Assembly: GCA_031260775.1 (NCBI GenBank)
Contig: JAISKW010000063.1
Span: forward strand, 1-7,496
Direction of reading: 5' to 3'
DNA length: 7,496 nt
From: Christensenellaceae bacterium
GTDB lineage: Bacteria > Bacillota > Clostridia > Christensenellales > DTU072
Numbering within the stretch: position 1 is the first letter of the stretch; each line of letters starts with the position of its first letter. Below are positions 1-5,988 of the stretch, in pieces. Below the pieces are notes generated by a model. The model saw only the letters and a list, made by a program, of their open reading frames with translations. It made no database searches and was not told the DNA's origin. A program made the position numbers and the translations under genes.

Positions 1-111
1 CTTAGACTTAACCCGAAACTGAAAATTTTCGCACTGTCGGCAAAAACCGGCGAAGGATTTGCGCCGTGGGTTGAGTGGTTAAAAAATAAAGTTACAGAGT
101 GGAATAATTAA
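1..111 (+). CDS. hypB: HypB C-terminus, hydrogenase nickel incorporation GTPase (5' end cut by window)
   Basis: Only the last 36 codons and the TAA stop are present, reading in frame from base 1. The visible tail contains NPKLKIFALSAKTGEGF followed by a WVEWL segment. The SAKTGEG stretch is the G5-type guanine-recognition loop that sits just before the final helix in HypB. HypB is a cytosolic SIMIBI-class GTPase that works with HypA to deliver nickel to [NiFe]-hydrogenase and, in some organisms, to other nickel enzymes. The G1 to G4 motifs and any N-terminal histidine-rich nickel store lie outside the window. The identification rests on the tail plus the presence of hypA two genes downstream. 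A different small GTPase is possible but unlikely in this context. Confidence 0.85.
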   Translation, partial: LRLNPKLKIFALSAKTGEGFAPWVEWLKNKVTEWNN

Positions 112-135
112 AACTCTCAATATATAGGACAAAAA

Positions 136-2838
136 ATGGCAACAAGAAAAATAATTATAAAGTTAGGGCAACACATCACCGACAGGATTTGGCACAAGGT
201 CAACGCAAACGACCCCGAATACAAGGGATTAGACCCGATAACCACCGACGAAATGGCGGAAGTCGCGCTTAAAATGAAAAAGCGTACACCCTATTCGCCC
301 GAAGTTCTTGCGCAAAAAACCGGCAAACCGCTTGAAAAGGTCAAGGAAATTTGCGACCAACTTTGTCTTGCCGGCGTTTGCGAGTTTCACGTGAACAAAG
401 AGGGCAATAAGGAGTTCATACTCCCGATATATGTCCCGGGCAGCGGCGAAATTTGGGCGACAAATTGGGATAATGTTGAAAAATTTCCGCAAATCGCGCA
501 AGCGTTCAGCAATTTGGCGTATGTTCCGTTGAAGCCGATAACCTCGCTTGTACCGATAGGCGGCGGCGGCATAGCAATGCATGTTATCCCCGTTGAAAAG
601 GCAATCCCTGCGGGCACGAAAACCGAAAGCTTCGAGCATCTTTCGTACTGGTTAAAGAAGTACGACAAGTTTGCGGCAATCGATTGCGTTTGCCGCCACA
701 GCCAAATTAAAATCAATGAGGGCACCGGCGATATGGGCGAGGAAATGTGCATTATCGTCGGCGACTTAGCACAACAATGCGTCGAAACGGGCAGAGCGAG
801 GCGTTACCATACTTATGAAGAAGTTTTGGAAATACTCCAACGCTCCGAGGATTTAGGGTATGTACATCAGGTCAGTAACGTTGACGGCGAAAATAAAATA
901 TTTGTCGTGTGTAACTGTTGCGTCACATCGTGTTATGCGTTGCGCTCCTCACAATTATTCAACGCGCCGAATATGTCGCGCTCCAATTTTATCGCAAAGG
1001 TTGATAAGGAAAAATGCGTTGCATGCGGTCGTTGCGTAGACGTCTGCCCGGCAAACGCCGCAAAGTTAGGTCAAAAACTCTGCGGAAAGGACGGCGAGGT
1101 TAAGTATCCGCGCCGCAAACTGCCCGATGCCGCTATTTGGTGGGGACACAGGCATTGGACTCCCGAGTACCGTGACCGTCACGATAACTGTTACGACACG
1201 GGCACCGCGCCGTGCAAAACCAACTGCCCCGCGCACGTTTCGGTGCAAGGTTACATAAAAAAAGCCGCCGAGGGTAAATATCAAGAGGCACTCGCCTTAA
1301 TCAAACAGGACAACCCGTTCCCGGCGGTCTGCGGACGCATTTGTAACCGCCGTTGCGAGGACGCTTGCACACGCGGCGCGGTAGACGGAGCGGTCGCGAT
1401 TGACGATATTAAAGACTTTATCGCCCGTCAGGAATTGAACGGCGAAAACGCTTATATCCCCCCGATTGTCTACGATACCTATCAGCCGCGTACGCAGAAG
1501 ATTGCGGTTATCGGCGCAGGGCCTGCCGGTATGACTTGCGCGTACTTCTTAGCGCGTAAAGGCTTCCCTGTGACGGTGTTTGATAAAAACGCAAAACCGG
1601 GCGGTATGCTTTTAACGGGAATCCCGTCGTTCCGCTTAGAAAAAGATATTATCGATGCCGAAATCGACGTTCTGCGGAAACTCGGCGTCGAGTTCAAATG
1701 CGGCGTTGAAGTCGGTAAGGATATAACTATTGCCGACTTGCGCGCCGAAGGCTACAAAGCGTTTTATGTCGCCGTGGGTTGCCAAGGCGGTCGCTTAACT
1801 GGCGTTCCCGGCGAAACCGCCGAGGGTGTACAAACCGGTATTGACTTTTTATATAAGGTTAATTCGGACGAAAGCTATCAATTAGAAGGTCGCACGGTTA
1901 TTGTCGGCGGCGGAAACGTCGCAATCGATACGGCGCGCGCCGCGCTCAGAGCAAAGTCCGCGGAGGTTTCGATGTTCTGTTTAGAGGGGCGTAGCATTAT
2001 GCCCGCCTCGGTTGACGAAATCGAAGAAGCTGAAGAAGAGGGCATTGTTATAAATAACTCGTGGGGGCCGAAGGAAATTTTGGTTGAAGACGGCAAGGTA
2101 AAAGGAATCGTGTTCAAAAAATGTACCCGTGTGTACGACGACGAAAAGAAGTTCGCCCCGCAATATGACGAAAACGATACAAAAACCGTCGAGTGCGAAA
2201 ACGTACTTTTCTCGGTCGGTCAAACCATAAAATGGGGTAACCTTTTGGACGGTACGGCTGTTCAATTCGGTCGCGGAGGCGCGGCGGTTGCCGATTCATT
2301 GACATATCAAACTGCGGAAGCGGATATTTTTGTCGGCGGCGACGTTTACAGCGGACCTAAGTTTGCAATTGATGCAATCGCGGCAGGTCGCGAGGGCGCA
2401 ATTTCAATAGGCAGGTTTGTACTTAAAGGTCACAGCCTGACAATCGGGCGTAACAGACGCAAATTTATTCAAATAAACCGCGATAATGTTGTGGTGCCGT
2501 CAAGCTTCGATAACACCCCCGCGCGCCAACGCCCGGCAAAGCCCGACGTATTGAGGGCAAAGGAAACGTTCCGTGACTTGCGCGTACCTTTAACGGAAGA
2601 GCAACTCAAAAAGGAAACCTCACGTTGCTTAAGTTGCGGCGCATCCGTCGTTGACTCGCACGTTTGCATCGGGTGCGGACTTTGCACAACAAAGTGCGAA
2701 TTTGACGCTATTCACCTTGAAAAAGTCTTTGACGGCAAAATGGTCCCCGCCGAAAAAATGATACCCTCGATTGTGAAACATACGATTAAGCGCGCTATCA
2801 ACGTTGTCACACGCCAAAACGACCATAAATATAATTAG
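136..2838 (+). CDS. Multi-cluster Fe-S/FAD/NAD(H) oxidoreductase, GltD/NfnB-like, between hypB and hypA
   Basis: A 900-residue cytosolic redox protein with no signal peptide or membrane segment. In order: a winged-helix-like segment (about 35-95); a cysteine-rich module with C184xC186R, C205, C215 and C259xCCxxxC266; a [4Fe-4S] ferredoxin motif C294xxCxxCxxxC304P; a GltD-type Fe-S helical domain with C360, C364, C399, C403, C407 and C411; an FAD Rossmann motif GAGPAG (460-465); a second dinucleotide fold GGGNVAID (591-598); the flavin-closing GGDVYSGP segment (about 734); C831xxC834; and a C-terminal cluster C844xxCxxCxxxC854. The core matches the glutamate synthase small-subunit/NfnB family, which moves electrons between NAD(P)H and ferredoxin-like clusters. 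NADP-binding relatives have YRR before MPA; here the aligned residues are C615-L616-E617, which favours NADH. An AGGA sits 6 bases before the ATG. Proteins of this layout seem widespread in anaerobic Clostridia (from memory), but I know of no assigned reaction. Its electron partner is unknown; glutamate synthase is unlikely because no large subunit is adjacent. Confidence 0.85.
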   Translation: MATRKIIIKLGQHITDRIWHKVNANDPEYKGLDPITTDEMAEVALKMKKRTPYSPEVLAQKTGKPLEKVKEICDQLCLAGVCEFHVNKEGNKEFILPIYVPGSGEIWATNWDNVEKFPQIAQAFSNLAYVPLKPITSLVPIGGGGIAMHVIPVEKAIPAGTKTESFEHLSYWLKKYDKFAAIDCVCRHSQIKINEGTGDMGEEMCIIVGDLAQQCVETGRARRYHTYEEVLEILQRSEDLGYVHQVSNVDGENKIFVVCNCCVTSCYALRSSQLFNAPNMSRSNFIAKVDKEKCVACGRCVDVCPANAAKLGQKLCGKDGEVKYPRRKLPDAAIWWGHRHWTPEYRDRHDNCYDTGTAPCKTNCPAHVSVQGYIKKAAEGKYQEALALIKQDNPFPAVCGRICNRRCEDACTRGAVDGAVAIDDIKDFIARQELNGENAYIPPIVYDTYQPRTQKIAVIGAGPAGMTCAYFLARKGFPVTVFDKNAKPGGMLLTGIPSFRLEKDIIDAEIDVLRKLGVEFKCGVEVGKDITIADLRAEGYKAFYVAVGCQGGRLTGVPGETAEGVQTGIDFLYKVNSDESYQLEGRTVIVGGGNVAIDTARAALRAKSAEVSMFCLEGRSIMPASVDEIEEAEEEGIVINNSWGPKEILVEDGKVKGIVFKKCTRVYDDEKKFAPQYDENDTKTVECENVLFSVGQTIKWGNLLDGTAVQFGRGGAAVADSLTYQTAEADIFVGGDVYSGPKFAIDAIAAGREGAISIGRFVLKGHSLTIGRNRRKFIQINRDNVVVPSSFDNTPARQRPAKPDVLRAKETFRDLRVPLTEEQLKKETSRCLSCGASVVDSHVCIGCGLCTTKCEFDAIHLEKVFDGKMVPAEKMIPSIVKHTIKRAINVVTRQNDHKYN

Positions 2839-2849
2839 GGAGTGTAGGT

Positions 2850-3194
2850 ATGCACGAAATGAGCCTTTTGGTATATGTGGTAGACGAAGTCGAAAAGGTT
2901 GCCAAAGAGAATAACGCAAAAAAGGTTGAAACAATCACGCTTGAATACGGCGAAGTCAGCGGAATACTCGCGGATTGTATGGTTGACTTTTGGGAGCTTA
3001 TTTCGAAGCGGTCGGAACTATTAAAGGACTCAAAATTGATTTTGGAAATGCTGCCCGCAGTAACGGTTTGTAATGACTGCGGCAAAAGGTATCCGACCGT
3101 CGAATTCGCAAAAGTCTGCCCGTCATGCAAAAGTAAAAATACCGAATTACTCTGCGGCAGCGAGTTCAATATTAAAGAAATTGCTATTGCTTAA
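2850..3194 (+). CDS. hypA: HypA, hydrogenase maturation nickel metallochaperone
   Basis: A full-length 114-residue HypA, the usual size for the family. It begins MHEMSL: the N-terminal Met-His-Glu is the known nickel-binding site of HypA, with His2 as a ligand, which fixes the start codon. A zinc site is formed by C74xxC77 and C90xxC93, the standard two CxxC pairs. HypA is cytosolic, binds HypB, and passes nickel to the target apoenzyme. A strong ribosome binding site (AGGGAG at 2837-2842, overlapping the upstream stop codon) lies 7 bases before the ATG. It follows the oxidoreductase by 11 bases, so hypB, the oxidoreductase and hypA are probably co-transcribed. No hypC, hypD, hypE or hypF and no hydrogenase gene follows it here, so the target enzyme is not identified. 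Confidence 0.96.
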   Translation: MHEMSLLVYVVDEVEKVAKENNAKKVETITLEYGEVSGILADCMVDFWELISKRSELLKDSKLILEMLPAVTVCNDCGKRYPTVEFAKVCPSCKSKNTELLCGSEFNIKEIAIA

Positions 3195-3314
3195 ACTTTC
3201 CGTATCATTGCGGCAAGAATGCGTTTGCGCTTAACCTATTGAATGCATTTTCATAGTGGTAAGGTGTCACGTTTTGCACCTAAAAGCAATCGATAGAGTT
3301 TGCCGTTAATTTAT
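3195..3314. other. Convergent intergenic gap between hypA and cbiO
   Basis: This 120-base gap separates the 3' ends of two converging operons, where a bidirectional terminator would be expected. I see no GC-rich stem followed by a T-run on either strand. The only local hairpin is weak: AGGTG (3262-3266) pairs with CACCT (3277-3281) around a 10-base loop, without a following T-tract. No credible small gene is visible. Confidence 0.5.
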
Positions 3315-4007
3315 TTATAGTCCCGCATTCTCAAGTAAAGCAGTATCTTTCAAACAGGCGACGGCATCATCCGCGATAATTTTTCCTTCTTTTAGTATGA
3401 TAACCCTTGAGCAGGTTTCGGCGGCAAACGATAAATCATGTGTCGCTATTAATTTGCCTTGCGGCAAACCGTTTATAACGTTTTTCAAATTTCGTTTGGC
3501 GCACGGGTCAAGATAGGCGGTTGGCTCATCGAACAACAAGAAATCGGGTTGCATCGAAAGCACCGTTGCGATTGCCGCAAGCCGCTTTTCGCCGCCCGAA
3601 AGCTTGAACGGTGAACGGCTTGACAGGTGGCTGATTTCCAACTGCGAAAGTGCTTCCTCAACGCATTCCCTTGTTTTTGCCTCCGTATATTTCAAATTGC
3701 GCGGTCCGAAAGCGACATCCTCGTAAACGTTCGGCATAAATAATTGGTCGTCGGGGTTTTGAAATACAAGACCGATAATTTTTCTGAAGTGCGCAAGATT
3801 TTTCTTGTTGAGTGTTAAACCGTTAAGCGATACGGTGCCCGTTTCGGCACCCAAAACGCCGACTACGGCGAGCAAAAGTGTCGTTTTACCCGCACTGTTC
3901 GCGCCAACAACCGCGACGCTTTCGCCGCTTTCTAAAGCAAAATTTATGCTCTTTAACACGCGGTTTCCGTCCGGATATTTTACTGATAAGTCATTTACAC
4001 TAAGCAT
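3315..4007 (-). CDS. cbiO: CbiO/NikO, ATPase of ECF nickel/cobalt importer
   Basis: A 230-residue ABC ATPase that powers metal uptake from the cytosolic face of the membrane. Seen in order: Walker A GANSAGKTT (35-43), Q-loop FQNPDDQLF (Gln83), ABC signature LSGGE (136-140), Walker B FLLFDEP (156-162) with catalytic Glu161, D-loop YLDP (165-168), and switch His190 in ATHD. The FQNPDDQLF Q-loop is typical of the ECF group. Ser38 stands where most relatives have Gly, which still fits the P-loop pattern. It is somewhat shorter than many CbiO proteins (often 260-280 residues) because the region after the H-loop is brief. It is the last gene of cbiM-cbiQ-cbiO and starts 4 bases after the cbiQ stop. 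Symbol nikO would be equally apt if the substrate is nickel. Confidence 0.93.
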   Translation of the reverse strand: MLSVNDLSVKYPDGNRVLKSINFALESGESVAVVGANSAGKTTLLLAVVGVLGAETGTVSLNGLTLNKKNLAHFRKIIGLVFQNPDDQLFMPNVYEDVAFGPRNLKYTEAKTRECVEEALSQLEISHLSSRSPFKLSGGEKRLAAIATVLSMQPDFLLFDEPTAYLDPCAKRNLKNVINGLPQGKLIATHDLSFAAETCSRVIILKEGKIIADDAVACLKDTALLENAGL

Positions 4008-4011
4008 TTCT

Positions 4012-4016
4012 TCACC
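4012..4016 (-). promoter_or_regulatory. Ribosome binding site of cbiO overlapping the cbiQ stop
   Basis: On the minus strand GGTGA lies 4 bases before the cbiO ATG, and its TGA is the cbiQ stop codon. This suggests translational coupling of the transmembrane and ATPase subunits. It also supports the chosen start of cbiO. Confidence 0.55.
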
Positions 4017-4785
4017 AAATTTTTATAAATCTGAATACAATAACAAGGGCACAAACCACGGCAAGTACTACGCCGTCTAATAGCCTGAACGGTTGCTTTG
4101 CGATCGGAATTTCCTCGCGTGAATATCCCCGCAGTTGCATTGCGGCGTAAACCCTTTCCGAACGGTCGAATCCGTGGAGCAGCATTTGTCCTAAAAAACT
4201 CCCGGCATGCCCAATTCGTATGCCTTTCCGTCCGCCGTTGCGCAAATTATACGCGGTGTTTTTCGAGCGGATTTCGCTTAAAAACACCCCGATATAACGG
4301 AATGTCATTTCGAAAACCATTACAAAAACGTACGGAACCCTAAGCCGTCTAAGCTGAGCCGATAACTCCGTGAGCGGCGTTGTGGCGGTCAAGAGCAATG
4401 CCGCCGAAACACTTAAATACATCTTAAACAGGATTGTAAACAGCGAAACCGCGCCGTAACTTATGCGCAGATTCAAAAAAACGAGGGCAGTTTCCCGGTC
4501 GAAAATGAGGTTCGAAACCCCTGCAAACAGGCAAAACGGCAGTGCGATTAAAAGCTTGGGAATTAATACTCTGTACGGAATTTCGGCAAGTGCGGTCACA
4601 ATTACGGTGTAGAACAAATACGGTACGAGGCGTATAAAATCATAACGTTTAAAGGAAATTACGCCGATAATAAAAACAAACGACGACATTAATTTTGTCA
4701 GGGGATGCAACTTGTGGATTACTGTTTTGCCAAGCGCAAGCGTTTCGAATTGTATTAGGAAACTGCGCGCGTCTGCGTTTTTCAT
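4012..4785 (-). CDS. cbiQ: CbiQ/NikQ, transmembrane T-component of ECF nickel/cobalt importer
   Basis: A 257-residue inner-membrane protein with several hydrophobic segments (roughly 33-65, 75-95, 112-135, 152-170 and 237-254), the usual EcfT/CbiQ size and layout. The two cytosolic coupling regions are visible: LRRLRVPYVF (about 145-154), followed by a FRYI segment, and RSERVYAAMQLRGY (208-221), the Ala-Arg-Gly-type motif that docks onto the ATPase. In this family it transmits ATP-driven movement from CbiO to the substrate-binding CbiM. It begins 3 bases after the cbiM stop and ends 4 bases before cbiO. I see no clear Shine-Dalgarno before its ATG, so translation may depend on ribosomes finishing cbiM. 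Confidence 0.92.
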   Translation of the reverse strand: MKNADARSFLIQFETLALGKTVIHKLHPLTKLMSSFVFIIGVISFKRYDFIRLVPYLFYTVIVTALAEIPYRVLIPKLLIALPFCLFAGVSNLIFDRETALVFLNLRISYGAVSLFTILFKMYLSVSAALLLTATTPLTELSAQLRRLRVPYVFVMVFEMTFRYIGVFLSEIRSKNTAYNLRNGGRKGIRIGHAGSFLGQMLLHGFDRSERVYAAMQLRGYSREEIPIAKQPFRLLDGVVLAVVCALVIVFRFIKIW

Positions 4786-4788
4786 CGA

Positions 4789-5844
4789 TTATTCTGCGGA
4801 ATTTTTATTTTCAGAAGCAATGTTTTTTGCCCCGTCATCCGTTTTCTTCCTTGCTTTTTTAGCCTTCGAAATGATAAAACCCGTAACAAAAGCAAATATG
4901 AACGTGCATACCGCGCCGATAATCCCCGCGGTTGACGTGCCCAAGGTTTCATTTTCCCCGTTTCTGAAGCCGTAATCGGGCAAGAACGCTAATGCGTCTT
5001 GTACCGTCCCTGCGCCGTTTTGAACAGCGTTTTCCGTTTGAAGCCCCTCACCGCCTACGATTTTTGCAATTGCCCACTCGAGCCCGTCGGGATTTGTCGA
5101 GGCAAAAAGGGCACCTACACCGCCGATTATGAGAGCCGCAACACCGAGGAAAACAATTATTTGTTTTGTTGAAACGTCGCTTTTAAGCATCTCGCCCGAC
5201 CTTGCACTGCCGAGAATTTCAGGGCGCATTTTGTAAACGAAGCACAAAATTCCTGCGGTAATTAAGCCCTCTATAAGCCCGATTACGGCGTGAATAGGCA
5301 GCATAAGCGCGGCAAAGAGTCCGAACGGGAGTGCCGTAATTCCGCTTGCGAGCGTCTGTAAAACGACGGCAAACGAGCCTATTAAAAGTGAGGCGACAAC
5401 GGAGATAACCGACGAAACAGATAGCCGTCCGTAGCTAATGTTTTTCTTCAGAAACGGCTTAAATAGTAAAGGATATATCAAAAGGCACGGGATAACCCCC
5501 ATGTTAAAGATGTTGCATCCCAAAGCGAGCAAACCGCCGTCCGCAAAAAAGAGGCATTGAATAATAAGAACCGCCGAAATAGAAAGAAACGCCGGAGTCC
5601 CGCCGAGGAGCCCCGCAAGCAAGATTCCGCCGCCGATATGACCGCTCGAGCCGGTGCCTGGAATGGTAAAATTAACCATCTGCGCGGCAAAAACCATCGC
5701 GCCGGCAACAGCCATAAGCGGTATTTTTTTTTCGGAAAGCTCGTCTTTTTTTACCTTTGTGACCGAGTAGGCTATTGCACCTGCGCTGACCGCGCCCATA
5801 ACAATACCTACGGCGGGCGACAAAAGAGCGTCAGCCATGTGCAT
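4789..5844 (-). CDS. cbiM: CbiM with fused PDGLE domain (NikMN-type), substrate-binding subunit of ECF nickel/cobalt importer
   Basis: A 351-residue membrane protein. The first two thirds are CbiM/NikM: it starts MHMADALLSP, where the free N-terminus and His2 are metal ligands in the family, so the start is secure. GSSGHIGGG (65-73, His69) is the second conserved ligand region. Hydrophobic segments follow to about residue 205. A further segment (about 229-248) leads into NPDGLEWAIA (251-260), the signature of the PDGLE/CbiN-NikN auxiliary domain, with an LPDYGF motif (288-293) and a last membrane helix (about 305-325) ending in a Lys/Asp-rich cytosolic tail. The fusion explains the absence of a separate cbiN. 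It is the first gene of the importer operon, with a weak ribosome binding site. Substrate may be Ni2+ or Co2+; facing hypA/hypB and with no cobalamin riboswitch visible, I favour nickel. Confidence 0.92.
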   Translation of the reverse strand: MHMADALLSPAVGIVMGAVSAGAIAYSVTKVKKDELSEKKIPLMAVAGAMVFAAQMVNFTIPGTGSSGHIGGGILLAGLLGGTPAFLSISAVLIIQCLFFADGGLLALGCNIFNMGVIPCLLIYPLLFKPFLKKNISYGRLSVSSVISVVASLLIGSFAVVLQTLASGITALPFGLFAALMLPIHAVIGLIEGLITAGILCFVYKMRPEILGSARSGEMLKSDVSTKQIIVFLGVAALIIGGVGALFASTNPDGLEWAIAKIVGGEGLQTENAVQNGAGTVQDALAFLPDYGFRNGENETLGTSTAGIIGAVCTFIFAFVTGFIISKAKKARKKTDDGAKNIASENKNSAE

Positions 5845-5851
5845 ATCGTAG

Positions 5852-5870
5852 TTAACCCATGCAAGGTTAA
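5852..5870. promoter_or_regulatory. Candidate operator: inverted repeat TTAACC-N7-GGTTAA before cbiM
   Basis: Two perfect 6-base arms (5852-5857 and 5865-5870) flank a 7-base spacer, and two further flanking bases on each side (TA outside one mismatched position) are also symmetric. It lies between the cbiM -10 box and the start codon, covering the predicted transcription start, a typical repressor position. It matches neither the E. coli nor the Helicobacter NikR operator that I know. The regulator is unknown. Confidence 0.5.
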
Positions 5871-5874
5871 ATAT

Positions 5875-5904
5875 ATTATATAGTAACCGGCCGCACTTTC
5901 CTAA
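5875..5904 (-). promoter_or_regulatory. Predicted promoter of cbiMQO
   Basis: On the minus strand a perfect TATAAT (5875-5880) is preceded at 18 bases by TTAGGA (5899-5904), a weak -35. Transcription would start near 5868, giving a leader of about 25 bases that is too short for a cobalamin or nickel riboswitch. Confidence 0.5.
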
Positions 5905-5960
5905 TTTATCCGGGCGGCTTTCGTAACTCGGATAAGTTTGCCGTAACTAACCGCACATTG
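5883..5960. repeat. Imperfect direct repeat pair, 60 bases apart
   Basis: GTAACcggCCGCACtTT (from 5883) and GTAACtaaCCGCACaTT (from 5943) share 13 of 17 positions and are offset by exactly 60 bases. Each copy overlaps the spacer or -10/-35 interval of one of the two divergent promoters. It may be chance or a shared binding site. Confidence 0.3.
5903..5938. promoter_or_regulatory. Inverted repeat between the two divergent -35 boxes
   Basis: Arms AATTTATCCG (5903-5912) and CGGATAAGTT (5929-5938) are complementary at 9 of 10 positions, the exception being a G-T pair, around a 16-base centre. The arms end inside the -35 boxes of cbiM (5899-5904) and ppdK (5938-5943). As it lies between divergent genes it is not a terminator of either; a regulator binding site is more likely. 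Confidence 0.45.
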
Positions 5961-5966
5961 TATAAT
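5938..5966 (+). promoter_or_regulatory. Predicted sigma-70-type promoter of ppdK
   Basis: TTGCCG (5938-5943) and a perfect TATAAT (5961-5966) are separated by the ideal 17 bases. Transcription would start near 5973, leaving only about 15 bases before the ppdK ATG. Confidence 0.7.
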
Positions 5967-5988
5967 TCTTAGGTAAAAATTTAATAAT

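Noticed and set aside
229..752. Two minus-strand open frames (136 and 121 codons) inside the oxidoreductase gene
   Set aside because: Both overlap a clear conserved coding region and have no recognisable domain or ribosome binding site.
136..2838. Assignment as the glutamate synthase small subunit GltD
   Set aside because: The protein is nearly twice GltD length, has extra N- and C-terminal Fe-S modules, and no gltB is adjacent.
3262..3281. Hairpin AGGTG/CACCT as a terminator for hypA or cbiO
   Set aside because: The stem has only 5 pairs, and no T-run follows on either strand.
5557..5883. 108-codon plus-strand open frame overlapping the cbiM 5' end
   Set aside because: Antisense to the well-supported CbiM sequence, composition rich in Arg/Lys/Asn, no motif.
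5845..5988. Cobalamin or nickel (NiCo) riboswitch before cbiM
   Set aside because: The predicted leader is about 25 bases and I see no conserved riboswitch core in the whole 144-base gap.
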